Positions 1 to 9,171 of a stretch of 64,000 nt of DNA are shown one piece after another. The notes beneath the pieces are model-generated. The model did not search any database, was not told the DNA's origin, and saw nothing but the letters and a program-made list of their open reading frames with translations. The stretch is taken from the NCBI RefSeq assembly GCF_027789125.1, contig NZ_JAQFVF010000023.1, positions 248,001-312,000 on the forward strand, in the 5' to 3' direction. The position numbers were made by a program, and so were the translations under genes. The DNA is from Paenibacillus aestuarii (lineage in GTDB: Bacteria > Bacillota > Bacilli > Paenibacillales > NBRC-103111). Within the stretch, counting starts at the first letter, position 1, and the number at the start of each line of letters is the position of its first letter.

Positions 1-87
1 TGCATGCGTATCATTCGCTTTCAACGCCTACCAGATGGTATAATTGTATGGTAATTTTATACATTTATTATACAATTGGAGGCCGGT

Positions 88-986
88 ATGCCGCCTAACC
101 CCTTACTCTCCAGGCGTTCTTTTTTGAAAAAAGGCGTGCTGTCCCTCGGCGCTTTGCTGGCCGCCGGCAGTTTAGCTGGCAGCTATTCATCGTTGTGGGA
201 ACCGCGCTGGTACGAAATTACCCGCACCAGGATGCCCTTCGCTCGGCTGCCGCAAGCCTTTCACGGCATCAATATTGTGCAGATTAGCGATATACATATC
301 GGTCATCATTTTAATCTGACTCATCTCACCAAAGTCATGAACCTTGTGCGGCAGCTGAAGCCGGATCTTCTCACCTTCACAGGCGATTTATTCGATTCTT
401 GGGTGAGTGAGGATCCGAAAGAAACGAGCCGGCTCCTCGCTAGCGTGGATGCACCGCTCGGCAAGTGGGCCGTTCTTGGCAACCACGATACCTACACGGG
501 TACCACCGAAACAGCAGCCATCCTGAAAAATGGCGGATTCGAGGTGCTCTCCAACGCCCATGCGACAATTCGCAAGAATGGCCAAACTTTGCAAATTGCC
601 GGCGTAGAAGACATGTGGACAGGCAAACCGAATTTGAGCAAAGCGCTCGCCGGCTCCTCTGCCGACGCGTTCACGCTCTTGCTCTCGCATTCGGCGAATT
701 ATGCCGACGTTGCCGCAGCTGGGGCTGGGGCTGGAGCTGGAGCTAGGGCTCATTCAGCCGATTTGCAGCTCTCCGGCCATAGTCACGGCGGCCAAGTGCG
801 CCTGCCCTGCTAGGGGCGGTGAAAACGCCGCCATTCGGCGATAAATATGTGATGGGTTTGCATCAAGTGCCGAATTCGAAGCTGCTGGTGTATACCACTC
901 GCGGGATCGGCACCTCCCTCTACCCCATCCGCTTCATGTGTCGCCCGGAAATTACGGTGCTGACGCTGGAAAGCACAAAACCCTGA
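88..986 (+). pseudogene. Metallophosphoesterase (YkuE-like), frameshifted
   Basis: Calcineurin-like phosphoesterase, probably exported. The N-terminus carries RRSFLKKG, a twin-arginine-type motif, followed by a hydrophobic stretch. Metal-binding motifs are visible in order: SDIHIG, GDLFD, GNHD and SGHSHGG. ATG 88 is preferred over TTG 76 because GGAGG at 78-82 lies 5 nt upstream of it. The starting frame stops at 811-813 just after GGQVRLP. The expected C-terminus (LGAVKTPPFGDKY to VLTLESTKP) continues without a stop in the frame beginning at 810, up to TGA 984-986, so one base seems to be missing near 804-810. This is either a true frameshift or a sequencing error. A Gly-Ala hexanucleotide repeat (721-750) lies just before the last metal motif. 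Confidence 0.75.
721..750 (+). repeat. Hexanucleotide tandem repeat inside a coding region
   Basis: Five six-base units read GGGGCT, GGGGCT, GGAGCT, GGAGCT and AGGGCT. They encode alternating Gly-Ala, ending Arg-Ala, between the SANYADV segment and the SGHSHGG metal motif. The length is a multiple of three, so copy-number change keeps the frame. Confidence 0.8.
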
Positions 987-1011
987 GCGTAGTCGAAGCT
1001 CAGGGTTCTTC
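981..1011. terminator. Intrinsic terminator between convergent genes
   Basis: CCCTGAGC (981-988) pairs with GCTCAGGG (998-1005) around a 9-nt loop, followed by TTCTTCTTC on the plus strand. The stop codon of the phosphoesterase (984-986) lies inside the left arm. The convergent pucR-like gene ends at 1013. Confidence 0.6.
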
Positions 1012-1012
1012 T

Positions 1013-2623
1013 TCATATTCTTGCATGTAAAAATTGGCGGAACAAAAATACAGCTTTCAGCTTTAATAAATCGTTGACTTTTTTAAAGTCCACTTGCAGA
1101 AGATCACTAATTTTTTCCAAACGGTACGTGACCGTATTGCGGTGGATGTATAATTGCTTGGCCGCTTCGCTTACTTGGCCGTCATTGCGGATGAATACTT
1201 CCAGCGTTCGGATCATCTCTTGCGAATATTCAGCATCCTTTTCCAGCAGCGGACGCAATATTTTGGTGCAATAGGCTTCCATCGTCTCGGATGAAATATG
1301 CTGAAACAAATGCGCAAATTCAATCGTTTCATATTGAAGCACACGATCACATAGGCCGAGCCGGCTTGACAAGGTCATTGTTTCCAAGCTTTCCAAATAC
1401 GCTTCGCGCAGGGCGTTCGGCTTTGTTTTGACCGGGCTGACATAGAAGGATACGCCATCGGCTTCTTTTAAACCGGAAGTATCGGCGGCATACTTCGCCA
1501 ACATCTGTGACAGCTGCTCTTCCGGGAACGTAGCGGGTGTATTCGCCGTGTATATGGAGAAGAGCATATCTTTGAGCCCAAAATGCTGCGCTTGCAAGCT
1601 CGATGATTTGGGCTGCGCGTCCATGTAGCGCTTGAGCTCTTTGAGCTGAGCTGCGATAGACTCTTCCGTCAACTTAGCGCCTTGATTGCTCCGCAGCTTG
1701 CCGATCACGCACTGATAAGCGCCACCGAATAAGTTCACCCCTCTGGCTTGAGCTTGTTCCATGAACGCTTCCAGCGATGTTCCCCGCTCCAAATACCGCG
1801 CCAGCCCATTCTGCAAGTCGCGTTGGGCCGTTTCCTCCATATGAGACCTGAACGTAAAGCCCATATGAAAAGCTAAAATATCCGCAACTTGTTGAAAGAG
1901 ACCTTCTTCTACATTCGCGATCAGCACTGCGTCAGGCATAATCAGCAAGCTGCCCAACCCTTCATCCACTTGCCCGGTTAGCGCCACTCGATAAGCGCGA
2001 TCTTTCCCTGTATATACCCAGCCTGCTTTGCGCTTCCAAGGCCAGTTCATTTGCAGCTGATCATTCGACCATGAGCTCGTATTAAAAAGAATTTGGCCAT
2101 TCGTGCCGATGACTGCCATCGGATAACCGACAATGCTGCTAATCATTGTGAACATGGCGACCATGTCATCTTGCTTCAGGCCGAATTGCATTAATTTCTT
2201 CTGCTTTTCCAGTACGCTTTGCAGCTGCTGTGTATTTCTGCGGTATTCTGCGTTGAATAACGCGTTCATTTGATCGGAAAATGTAAACTGGAATGGCATC
2301 TCAATTATCGGAAAATGCAAACGGTTCGCTTCTTCTACAACCATCTGCGGCAGTTCAGACCAGTAACGACCAAGTTTGATGCCTAGCCCTGCTGCTCCCC
2401 GCTCGTTTAACTTGCGCAGCAAATTAACGGTTTCCTGAGGGGAGTCTTTCATCGCGAACGCCGTTGTGAACAGCATCTCGCCTGATTTAGTCCAATCTGC
2501 GATATCCGGCGCATCCATGACGTTGACGGATTTAACGATCCGCGAATCTCCCTGCTTGCCGGCCACCAGCTTCGCTTCCGTTAATGGATAGATTGTTAAC
2601 GCCTCTCGGATTGTCAGATGCAT
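1013..2623 (-). CDS. PucR-family transcriptional regulator
   Basis: About 536 aa. The N-terminal part (from LTIREALTIYPLTEAKLVAGKQG) matches the PucR purine-catabolism N-terminal domain. The middle resembles the GGDEF-like region of CdaR/PucR proteins. The C-terminus (GQVSEAAKQLYIHRNTVTYRLEKI) is the PucR-type helix-turn-helix. The start is placed at ATG 2623, with GAGGGGG about 9 nt upstream; the longer reading frame to 2683 would begin inside the -35 element of its own promoter. Family members control purine, amino-acid or related catabolism, but the target here cannot be told from the neighbours. Monocistronic. Confidence 0.85.
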   Translation of the reverse strand: MHLTIREALTIYPLTEAKLVAGKQGDSRIVKSVNVMDAPDIADWTKSGEMLFTTAFAMKDSPQETVNLLRKLNERGAAGLGIKLGRYWSELPQMVVEEANRLHFPIIEMPFQFTFSDQMNALFNAEYRRNTQQLQSVLEKQKKLMQFGLKQDDMVAMFTMISSIVGYPMAVIGTNGQILFNTSSWSNDQLQMNWPWKRKAGWVYTGKDRAYRVALTGQVDEGLGSLLIMPDAVLIANVEEGLFQQVADILAFHMGFTFRSHMEETAQRDLQNGLARYLERGTSLEAFMEQAQARGVNLFGGAYQCVIGKLRSNQGAKLTEESIAAQLKELKRYMDAQPKSSSLQAQHFGLKDMLFSIYTANTPATFPEEQLSQMLAKYAADTSGLKEADGVSFYVSPVKTKPNALREAYLESLETMTLSSRLGLCDRVLQYETIEFAHLFQHISSETMEAYCTKILRPLLEKDAEYSQEMIRTLEVFIRNDGQVSEAAKQLYIHRNTVTYRLEKISDLLQVDFKKVNDLLKLKAVFLFRQFLHARI

Positions 2624-2653
2624 AACGCGTTCCCCCTCATTGCCTTTTTTTTG

Positions 2654-2683
2654 ATTATAGGATGACATTGGCAAGGGAGTCAA
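2654..2683 (-). promoter_or_regulatory. Sigma-A promoter of the PucR-family gene
   Basis: On the minus strand, TTGACT (2683-2678) and TATAAT (2659-2654) are separated by 18 bp. This fixes transcription start downstream of the first in-frame ATG and supports translation from 2623. Confidence 0.7.
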
Positions 2684-2751
2684 CTACTTTATGTTAGTTT
2701 AAATGACATAAACAAGAGAAAATTGAACTTTTTTTGAAATATTGAACATTT

Positions 2752-2774
2752 TGATGTCATATATGTTTACATCA
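2752..2774. promoter_or_regulatory. Inverted repeat, possible operator
   Basis: TGATGT (2752-2757) and ACATCA (2769-2774) flank an 11-bp AT-rich spacer, about 70 bp upstream of the PucR-family promoter. It could be an operator, but AT-rich DNA makes chance symmetry fairly likely. Confidence 0.25.
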
Positions 2775-2898
2775 TATTAATATTCCAACTTGTATGAGGG
2801 AGGATGGCTCAAAACTTAATATTTACTCTTCGTGTCTTTAGCACTAGCTGGATGTTATAATTTGGAAATTAGTAGTAAATTAAAAGAGGCCGACTACA

Positions 2899-3087
2899 AT
2901 GTTAAATCGTTTTTTCAGTAAAATTTATTTCAAGATTTCATCATTTAAACAAAATATGAAGCAGCTCCCAGGGGACCTCCAAGTATTTGATGAAAACTGG
3001 ATCGCTGAAACCCGTCTGATATTCATTTTTTCTAGAATCCAGCAGCAGAATATTTTTCGATTTTTTCTTCTAAAAACAAGCAAATAA
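2899..3087 (+). CDS. Possible small ORF, unrecognised
   Basis: 62 codons in AT-rich DNA between two minus-strand genes. The product is rich in Phe, Ile and Lys with no domain I recognise. A weak AGAGG lies about 10 nt before the ATG, and a TATAAT-like hexamer occurs upstream without a convincing -35. It may be chance or a remnant. The surrounding 2690-2890 shows only AT-rich sequence and the inverted repeat at 2752-2774. Confidence 0.2.
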   Translation: MLNRFFSKIYFKISSFKQNMKQLPGDLQVFDENWIAETRLIFIFSRIQQQNIFRFFLLKTSK

Positions 3088-3113
3088 TTAAGCCAACCCC
3101 AATAATTAGATAA

Positions 3114-3302
3114 TTAATATGGATGGTAATCTCTAAATTTAACAAGGATTAAAATCGGAATAATTACAATTCCATCAATAATGGAGATCATTATTAAATG
3201 CTTTTTCGATATGTTCGGTGAATTAAAATTCCATAAGTAATACCTGACAAAAGCACCAAAAAGGCAAATCACCGAAATTAATAATACTGATTTCCAATCC
3301 AT
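3114..3302 (-). CDS. Small two-helix membrane protein
   Basis: About 62 aa starting MDWKSVLLISVICLFG. Two hydrophobic segments (roughly residues 5-22 and 36-52) predict two membrane spans joined by a short polar loop with NSPNISKKH. The ATG at 3302 follows the TAA of the DUF4259 gene by one base, with AGGA about 8 nt upstream, so the two are probably co-translated. No family recognised. An alternative longer start at 3356 lies inside the neighbour and lacks a ribosome binding site. Confidence 0.55.
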   Translation of the reverse strand: MDWKSVLLISVICLFGAFVRYYLWNFNSPNISKKHLIMISIIDGIVIIPILILVKFRDYHPY

Positions 3303-3303
3303 A

Positions 3304-3699
3304 TTAATCCTGCAATCGACCTTCCAGCTCTTTAATCTGCCCACGCCACTCTTCATAACAATCCGATTCTTCCCATAAATCCTTTAGCTCGGAATCATCA
3401 CCAAGAACTCGTTTTAGTGCTTTTCTCGAAACTTCAACTAAAATTTTGTCGAAATCTTTCTGTGAATCAAGCCACTCGATTAACTCTTCAGAAAGGTCCT
3501 CACTTGGCCTTCCAATTAAAGCAGCTACGACTTCAGCTGCAGCAATGGCTTGAGAAGCTTCACAAGCATCTAAATATTGTTCATGACCAACCAACTCTAA
3601 CGTTTTTTTTAGAAATTCATGACCTTCGGAATCAAGCAAATCCCCTACCCAATCTAATGCATCATCGTTATCAAATGATTTAGTCCCCCAAGCACCCAT
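3304..3699 (-). CDS. DUF4259 domain protein
   Basis: About 131 aa. The opening MGAWGTKSFDNDDALDWVGDL is the signature of DUF4259, a family of small acidic cytoplasmic proteins of unknown function that appear sporadically in bacteria. ATG 3699 is chosen over an upstream ATG because GGAGG lies 9 nt before it. It is followed immediately by a small membrane protein. The AT-richer composition relative to the fatty-acid cluster next door hints at acquired DNA, but this is only an impression. Confidence 0.8.
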   Translation of the reverse strand: MGAWGTKSFDNDDALDWVGDLLDSEGHEFLKKTLELVGHEQYLDACEASQAIAAAEVVAALIGRPSEDLSEELIEWLDSQKDFDKILVEVSRKALKRVLGDDSELKDLWEESDCYEEWRGQIKELEGRLQD

Positions 3700-3820
3700 A
3701 ATTACTGCCTCCAAACAAATATGTTATTTTTATTCCGGCACTCTTTGTATAGAGCTACTATACATCTTAACATAGTAAATTCGACCTTAATATACATTTT
3801 CTGTATCTTAGAAACTACTA

Positions 3821-3853
3821 AAAAGCAACCGATCCACCGATCGGCTGCTTTTC
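3821..3853 (-). terminator. Terminator of the fad operon
   Basis: A GCAGCCGATC/GATCGGTTGC stem with a 4-nt loop and a T run is read on the minus strand after the thioesterase gene. On the plus strand it shows an A.C mismatch, so the minus direction (G.U pair) forms the better RNA hairpin. Confidence 0.7.
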
Positions 3854-3922
3854 ACTCAACTAGACACAAATAGCGAAAGGGTCCCTTCCGCTATTCCTGC
3901 TCTACACTCCGCATTGCATACA

Positions 3923-4339
3923 TTAAATCACACGGAACGTCCCGGTCCCCATGGCACATAAGTTGCCCTCGGTATCGGTGACTCTGCCTTGTGTTGTAAT
4001 CATTTTGCGCGACTGGTGAACGATTTCCGCCGTTACGAGCATCCGGCCTTCGTTCAGCGGTGAGACGAAGTGTACGTTCAAGTTCGTCGTGACGGATTTC
4101 TCATCAGGGCGAGCCGTCATGACAACAATCCCCATCGCATTATCCAGCAGCGACGAAAGCACGCCGCCATGCACAATGCCCAGGGGATTCAAATGATGCG
4201 GCTTCGCATCCAGTGCGATCGTCACTGTACCATTCTCCAAACCAACAAACTCACAACCAAGAAAGCCCCAGAATGTCGGTTCCGCAGCCGAAGCCAGACG
4301 TTGCAGGCGTTGTTCTAATTCTGAATTGGTTACATTCAC
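3923..4339 (-). CDS. PaaI-type hotdog thioesterase
   Basis: Single hotdog-fold domain of the PaaI/YbdB group, predicted to hydrolyse acyl- or aryl-acyl-CoA thioesters. The segment LNPLGIVHGGVLSSLLDNAMG contains the HGG motif and helix typical of the family. A GTG start at 4339 has GGAGGG 7 nt upstream; an alternative ATG at 4360 (145 aa) has only a crowded AGGA. It is the last gene of the beta-oxidation run, 50-70 bp after the ligase gene, which suggests release of CoA from dead-end acyl intermediates. Confidence 0.8.
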   Translation of the reverse strand: MNVTNSELEQRLQRLASAAEPTFWGFLGCEFVGLENGTVTIALDAKPHHLNPLGIVHGGVLSSLLDNAMGIVVMTARPDEKSVTTNLNVHFVSPLNEGRMLVTAEIVHQSRKMITTQGRVTDTEGNLCAMGTGTFRVI

Positions 4340-4409
4340 AGGGTTTCCCTCCGTTTCCATCTTCCTATTTTTCTCTTTATTCCGTATTTTGTCAAATTAC
4401 AGCAAGCTC

Positions 4410-6089
4410 TTAAGAGCTCTGCTTCTGCTCTTCTTCCAGCAGTTGGCGACGCAGCACTTTGCCAACGAGCGTTTTGGGCAGCGTCTCGCGGAACTCGACC
4501 TTGCGCGGCACTTTGAAGGCAGCTAACCGCTCGCGGCACCAGAGCTCAAGCTCTCGCTCCGTCAGCTTCATGCCGGGCTTCAAAACGACAAATGCTTTAA
4601 CCGTTTCCCCGCGATACTCATCGGGGATGCCAATTACCACCGCTTCCATAATCGCCGGGTGCTCGAACAAAATCTCCTCAACTTCACGCGGGTAAATATT
4701 GTAACCGCCAGCGATAATCAAATCTTTTTTCCTATCGACAATAGCAAAAAAGCCATCCTCATCCATCCGCGCCATATCGCCCGTATACAGCCAGCCATCG
4801 CGCAGCGTCATCGCCGTCTCCCGATCGCGGTTCCAGTAGCCTCGCATCACTTGCGGCCCTTTGACAATCAGCTCGCCGATCTCACCCAGCGGCACCTCTT
4901 CGCCCGTTTCCGAATTGACCACCTTGGCGTCCGTGTCCGGAAACGGAATTCCGATCGTCCCGATCTTCCGATATCCCCAAACAAGATTGGCATGCGTGAC
5001 CGGAGAAGCCTCCGTGAGCCCATATCCTTCGACAATCCGCCCGCCGGTCAAAGCTTCGAACCGCTCCTGCACCTCCAAGGGCAAGGGCGCCGAACCGCTT
5101 ACACAGACGTTGATGGACGAAATATTGTAATCTTGGATTCGTTTGTGATTAATCAATGCCACATACATGGTCGGCGCACCTGGAAAAATGGTCGGTTTCA
5201 GATCATTGATCGTATCGAGAATCAAATTGATGTCAAATTTCGGTATGAGAATCAACATCCCTGCCCGAAATACGGACTGATTCAGCAGCACCGTCAAACC
5301 AAACACGTGAAAACAGGGAATGGCACCCAAAAAGCGCTCTTCACCAAACTGAACTTTGTAACACCAGTTACTCGTTTGATACGTGTTAGCCACCACATTA
5401 TAGTGCGTGAGCATCACACCTTTGGCAATCCCCGTCGTCCCGCCGGTGTACTGCAGCAGCGCCAAATCTTGCTCAGCATCCACATCTACACAGATAGGAG
5501 TGGCGGAAGCGGAGCGCAGCAGCTTTTTGAAGCTGTGCACCCCTTCCCCCTGTTCAACCGCCAGGTTGACGCCATCCTTCTTCATTTTCAGCGGGTAAAG
5601 CACATTTTTCGGAAAAGGCAAGTAGTCCTTAATCGATGAAACGACGATATGTTCTAGCGAAGGCGTCTTCTCCTTGGCCTTCTGCACACGGGCGAACAAC
5701 AAATCCAACGTCACAATGACCTTCGCTCCGGAATCAGAGAGCTGGTGAACCAACTCCCGCTCCATATATAGCGGACTCGTCTGGACGACGATCCCCCCCA
5801 TCATCAAAGTTCCAAAGTAAGCAATGACGGCAGGCGGACAATTCGGCATCATGATCGCCACGCGGTCGCCTCGATTCACGCCCAATGCCGTCAGCACATT
5901 CGCAAAGCGATACGATGCTTCAAGGAACGCTTTGTACGTCATTTTTTTGCCCATAAAATAGATCGCCGGTCTGTCCGGAAATTTTTTGGCTGATTGGACC
6001 AAAAGACGTGCCAGATTATGCTTCGGGTACTCGAAAGTCGGAGCCACCTCACTGGGATAGTGACGCAGCCAAGGCTTTGTTGGAGACAT
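4410..6089 (-). CDS. lcfA: Long-chain fatty-acid-CoA ligase
   Basis: 559 aa, the usual length for LcfA/FadD. It activates fatty acids to acyl-CoA through an acyl-adenylate. Motifs seen: the ATP loop YTGGTTGIAKG, the EGYGLTE motif, GWLYTGDMA with the adenylate-binding Asp, DRKKDLIIAGGYNIYPREVE, and the C-terminal lysine in GKVLRRQL. It lies 38 bp downstream of the acyl-CoA dehydrogenase gene with an AAAGGGAT ribosome binding site. In Bacillus the equivalent lcfA belongs to the FadR regulon. Confidence 0.9.
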   Translation of the reverse strand: MSPTKPWLRHYPSEVAPTFEYPKHNLARLLVQSAKKFPDRPAIYFMGKKMTYKAFLEASYRFANVLTALGVNRGDRVAIMMPNCPPAVIAYFGTLMMGGIVVQTSPLYMERELVHQLSDSGAKVIVTLDLLFARVQKAKEKTPSLEHIVVSSIKDYLPFPKNVLYPLKMKKDGVNLAVEQGEGVHSFKKLLRSASATPICVDVDAEQDLALLQYTGGTTGIAKGVMLTHYNVVANTYQTSNWCYKVQFGEERFLGAIPCFHVFGLTVLLNQSVFRAGMLILIPKFDINLILDTINDLKPTIFPGAPTMYVALINHKRIQDYNISSINVCVSGSAPLPLEVQERFEALTGGRIVEGYGLTEASPVTHANLVWGYRKIGTIGIPFPDTDAKVVNSETGEEVPLGEIGELIVKGPQVMRGYWNRDRETAMTLRDGWLYTGDMARMDEDGFFAIVDRKKDLIIAGGYNIYPREVEEILFEHPAIMEAVVIGIPDEYRGETVKAFVVLKPGMKLTERELELWCRERLAAFKVPRKVEFRETLPKTLVGKVLRRQLLEEEQKQSS

Positions 6090-6127
6090 ACAAAACCATC
6101 CCTTTCAGCTTCGTGATGTGAACTGGA

Positions 6128-7900
6128 TTACACGACGTACTTTTCACCTTGAATCACGCGAGCAGCAATTTCCCTTTTCAAACCAATCGTGTTCACGCCG
6201 CTTCGGCGGCACAGCTTTTTCAAGATCGACAGCTGCGTGCGCAGCACATCGCCTTCTTCCATCGTGCTTAACGCTTCTTTCGCATATGCTTCGATGCTGT
6301 CGAACGCCTCGTGAACAAATACCGTCGTCATTTGCACGGCATGCTTCGCCTTCTCTTCCCCGCCTTTGGCCATCAGTTTCTGTGTACGCAGAAGACCGCT
6401 CTCCGCCGCAAAAATTTGAATCATCATATCCGCCAAATTACTCAACACCTCTTGCTGCTTCTCCAGCGCCATCCCGTATTTTTGCACGGCAACACCGCCA
6501 ACCATCAAGAAAATCTTTTTGGCCATTTCGACGAGATGCTTCTCTTCTTCCAACACACCTTCAAAGACTTGGCCCGGCACCAAAGCCAGCAGCTCCCCTT
6601 GGAGCGCTTGCGCTTTTTGCAGCAAAGGCAGCTCGCCTTTCATCGCTTTTTTGACCAGCGTTCCCGGAATAAGCAGGCGGTTAATTTCATTCGTTCCTTC
6701 AAAAATCCGGTTAATCCGTGAATCCCGATAAATCCGCTCCACTTTGTATTCTTGAATAAAACCGTAGCCGCCATGAATTTGCACGCCTTCGTCAGCGACG
6801 AAGTCGAGCCCCTCGGAGGCGAATACTTTATTGATCGAGCACTCTAACGCATATTCCGAAATGCCTTTGGCCGAATGCTTACCTGCCTCCAGGCTCGTAT
6901 GATCGATATCTGCCAAAATGCTGTCGAACAAGCCGCTCGTCCGGTACACCATACTTTCCATGAGGTACGTTCGGATATTCATATCCGCCAATTTTTTACC
7001 AATTAAAGGGAACTTGGAAATCGGCGTGTTGAACTGCTGGCGCGTATTCGCATAGCTGCTTGCAAGCGCAATCGTCTCCTTAGCGGCGCCTACACAGCCC
7101 ACAGCCAGTTTGAAGCGGCCAATGTTGAGAATATTAAAAGCGATCAGATGGCCTTTGCCGATCTCGCCGAGCAAGTTCTCCACCGGCACATGCACGTCTT
7201 CAAAAAACAGCGGCCGGGTCGAAGAGCCTTTGATGCCCATTTTCTTTTCTTCCGGTCCCAGCGTAAAGCCAGGCAGCCCTTTTTCCACGATAAAAGCGGT
7301 AAAATCCGTGCCATTAATTTTGGCGTAAACGATAAAAATATCGGCAAATCCCGCGTTCGTAATATACAGCTTCGAACCGTTCAAGATGTAGTGCCGGCCG
7401 TCATCGGAGAGGCGTGCCGTCGTTTTAGCGCCGAGCGCATCCGAACCGGATGTCGGTTCCGTCAAGCAATAAGCCGCGATTTTGGCGCCTGTGGCCAAGT
7501 CAGGCAAATATTTTTTCTTCTGATCCGGCGTACCGAAGAAAACGATTGGCAGCGTTCCGATCCCGACATGCGCACCGATGGAAAGCGCAAACGAGGAAGC
7601 GCGCGCCAAATTCTCGCTAATAACCGTCGAGCTGACTTTATCCAGCCCGAGACCGCCGTAAATTTCCGGCACATCCGCGCCGAGCAGCCCTAAATCACCC
7701 GCTTTGCGCATGAGTCTAACGGTCAGGTCGTAATCCAGCTTCTCCAGCTGCTCATCATGCGGAAGCACTTCTCCCGTCACGAAGTCGCGTGTCGTCTCGG
7801 CAATCATCCGTGTTTCTTCGGTGAAATCCTCAGGCGTTACTATCGTGTTAAAATCTGTTTCAGCAATGACATAGCTGCCACCGATCACTTTATTTTCCAT
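6128..7900 (-). CDS. fadE: Acyl-CoA dehydrogenase
   Basis: 590 aa, matching the long FadE-type dehydrogenases of Bacillus that carry a C-terminal extension. It catalyses the first beta-oxidation step, FAD-dependent formation of trans-2-enoyl-CoA, passing electrons to the electron transfer flavoprotein encoded nearby. Family segments seen include AAYCLTEPTSGSDALG, the helical domain, and DEGVQIHGGYGFIQEYKVERIYRD with IFEGTNEINRL. The C-terminal ~150 aa is helical and typical of this subgroup. It sits 60 bp after fadA. Confidence 0.92.
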   Translation of the reverse strand: MENKVIGGSYVIAETDFNTIVTPEDFTEETRMIAETTRDFVTGEVLPHDEQLEKLDYDLTVRLMRKAGDLGLLGADVPEIYGGLGLDKVSSTVISENLARASSFALSIGAHVGIGTLPIVFFGTPDQKKKYLPDLATGAKIAAYCLTEPTSGSDALGAKTTARLSDDGRHYILNGSKLYITNAGFADIFIVYAKINGTDFTAFIVEKGLPGFTLGPEEKKMGIKGSSTRPLFFEDVHVPVENLLGEIGKGHLIAFNILNIGRFKLAVGCVGAAKETIALASSYANTRQQFNTPISKFPLIGKKLADMNIRTYLMESMVYRTSGLFDSILADIDHTSLEAGKHSAKGISEYALECSINKVFASEGLDFVADEGVQIHGGYGFIQEYKVERIYRDSRINRIFEGTNEINRLLIPGTLVKKAMKGELPLLQKAQALQGELLALVPGQVFEGVLEEEKHLVEMAKKIFLMVGGVAVQKYGMALEKQQEVLSNLADMMIQIFAAESGLLRTQKLMAKGGEEKAKHAVQMTTVFVHEAFDSIEAYAKEALSTMEEGDVLRTQLSILKKLCRRSGVNTIGLKREIAARVIQGEKYVV

Positions 7901-7959
7901 ACGATCATCTCTCCCACGAATTGGAATTTAAATGAATTTCATAAATATCCCCACTAGCC

Positions 7960-9141
7960 TTAAGCATGAACTTCAAAAACACCTGCGGCTCCCATACCGC
8001 CACCGATACACATGGAAACAACGCCATACCCGCCGCCTCTGCGCTGCAGCTCATGAACGAGACTCGCCGTCAACTTGGCGCCTGTGCAGCCAAGCGGATG
8101 CCCAAGGGCGATGGCACCACCGTTGACGTTCACCAGCTCCTCATCGAGTTCGAGCTCACGGATGATATGGACGCACTGCGAGGCGAACGCCTCGTTGATT
8201 TCGAACAGCTTCACCTGATCGAGTGTGATTCCCGCCATCTGCAATGCCTTCGGGATCGCCTTCACCGGACCGACGCCCATAATCTCCGGCTCCACGCCCG
8301 TCAACGCAAAGGAACGAAACGTCGCCAGCGGCTTTAAGCCCAGCGCCTCTGCACGCTCGCGGCTCATCAACACCGCTGCCGCAGCGCCGTCCGACGTCTG
8401 TGACGCATTGCCCGCCGTCACCGACCCATTCAAGCTGAATGACGGCTTCAGCTTGCTCAGCCCTTCCACGGACGTATCCGGGCGCACGCCCTCGTCCGTG
8501 TCCAACACAAACTTCTTCTCGAACGCCTTCCCGCGTTCGTCCAGCCCTTTCACACACGTCGCCACAGGCACGATCTCGTCTTTGAACTTGCCGGCGGCAA
8601 TCGCTGCTGCCGCCTTCCGGTGACTGCGCGTCGCGAAGGCGTCCTGCTCCTCGCGCGTAATGCCGAAGCGTCTGGCGACCTCTTCGGCCGTATGGCCCAT
8701 GCCCATGTACACCTCAGGCATGGTCTCCACGAGCTGCGGATGCGGCGAGAGCTTGAAGCCCGTCATCGGGACGTGGCTCATGCTCTCTACGCCTCCGGCG
8801 ACAATCACCTCCGCGTGCCCGAGCATGATGCGCTCCGCCGCATAAGCGATCGCCTGCAGCCCGGAGGAACAGAAGCGATTGACCGTGATCGCCGGCACGG
8901 TCACAGGGAAGCCCGCGTAGAGCGCCATCGTGCGGGCAAAGTTCAACCCTTGCTCGCCCTCAGGCATCGCGCATCCGATGATGATATCTTCCACATCGCT
9001 CTTTTCCAAGCCTGGCGCGCGCCGAAGCGCTTCCTCCAGCACCGCTTTGCCAAGGTCTTCCGCACGCGTTTGCGCGAAGCTGCCTTTTTTCGCGCGACCG
9101 ACCGCCGTACGTGTTATCGATACTATGACTGCTTCCTTCAT
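7960..9141 (-). CDS. fadA: Acetyl-CoA acyltransferase (thiolase)
   Basis: About 393 aa thiolase carrying out the final cleavage of beta-oxidation. The acyl-accepting Cys lies in [15 protein letters not shown], the His in [18 protein letters not shown], and the C-terminal catalytic Cys in [15 protein letters not shown] 9141 is chosen because TGAGGTGA lies 5 nt upstream; GTG 9150 overlaps that site. It follows the multifunctional fadN-type gene by 30 bp. Confidence 0.93.
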   Translation of the reverse strand: MKEAVIVSITRTAVGRAKKGSFAQTRAEDLGKAVLEEALRRAPGLEKSDVEDIIIGCAMPEGEQGLNFARTMALYAGFPVTVPAITVNRFCSSGLQAIAYAAERIMLGHAEVIVAGGVESMSHVPMTGFKLSPHPQLVETMPEVYMGMGHTAEEVARRFGITREEQDAFATRSHRKAAAAIAAGKFKDEIVPVATCVKGLDERGKAFEKKFVLDTDEGVRPDTSVEGLSKLKPSFSLNGSVTAGNASQTSDGAAAAVLMSRERAEALGLKPLATFRSFALTGVEPEIMGVGPVKAIPKALQMAGITLDQVKLFEINEAFASQCVHIIRELELDEELVNVNGGAIALGHPLGCTGAKLTASLVHELQRRGGGYGVVSMCIGGGMGAAGVFEVHA

Positions 9142-9171
9142 CGGTTTCACCTCATTATCGAAATGGTGTTG

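Noticed and set aside
4659..5639. 326-codon plus-strand ORF opposite lcfA
   Set aside because: Antisense shadow of a strongly conserved ligase; His/Arg/Gln-rich product with no family.
7928..7943. AATGAATTTCAT as a second FadR box before fadE
   Set aside because: Only half of the consensus is present and the spacing is wrong.
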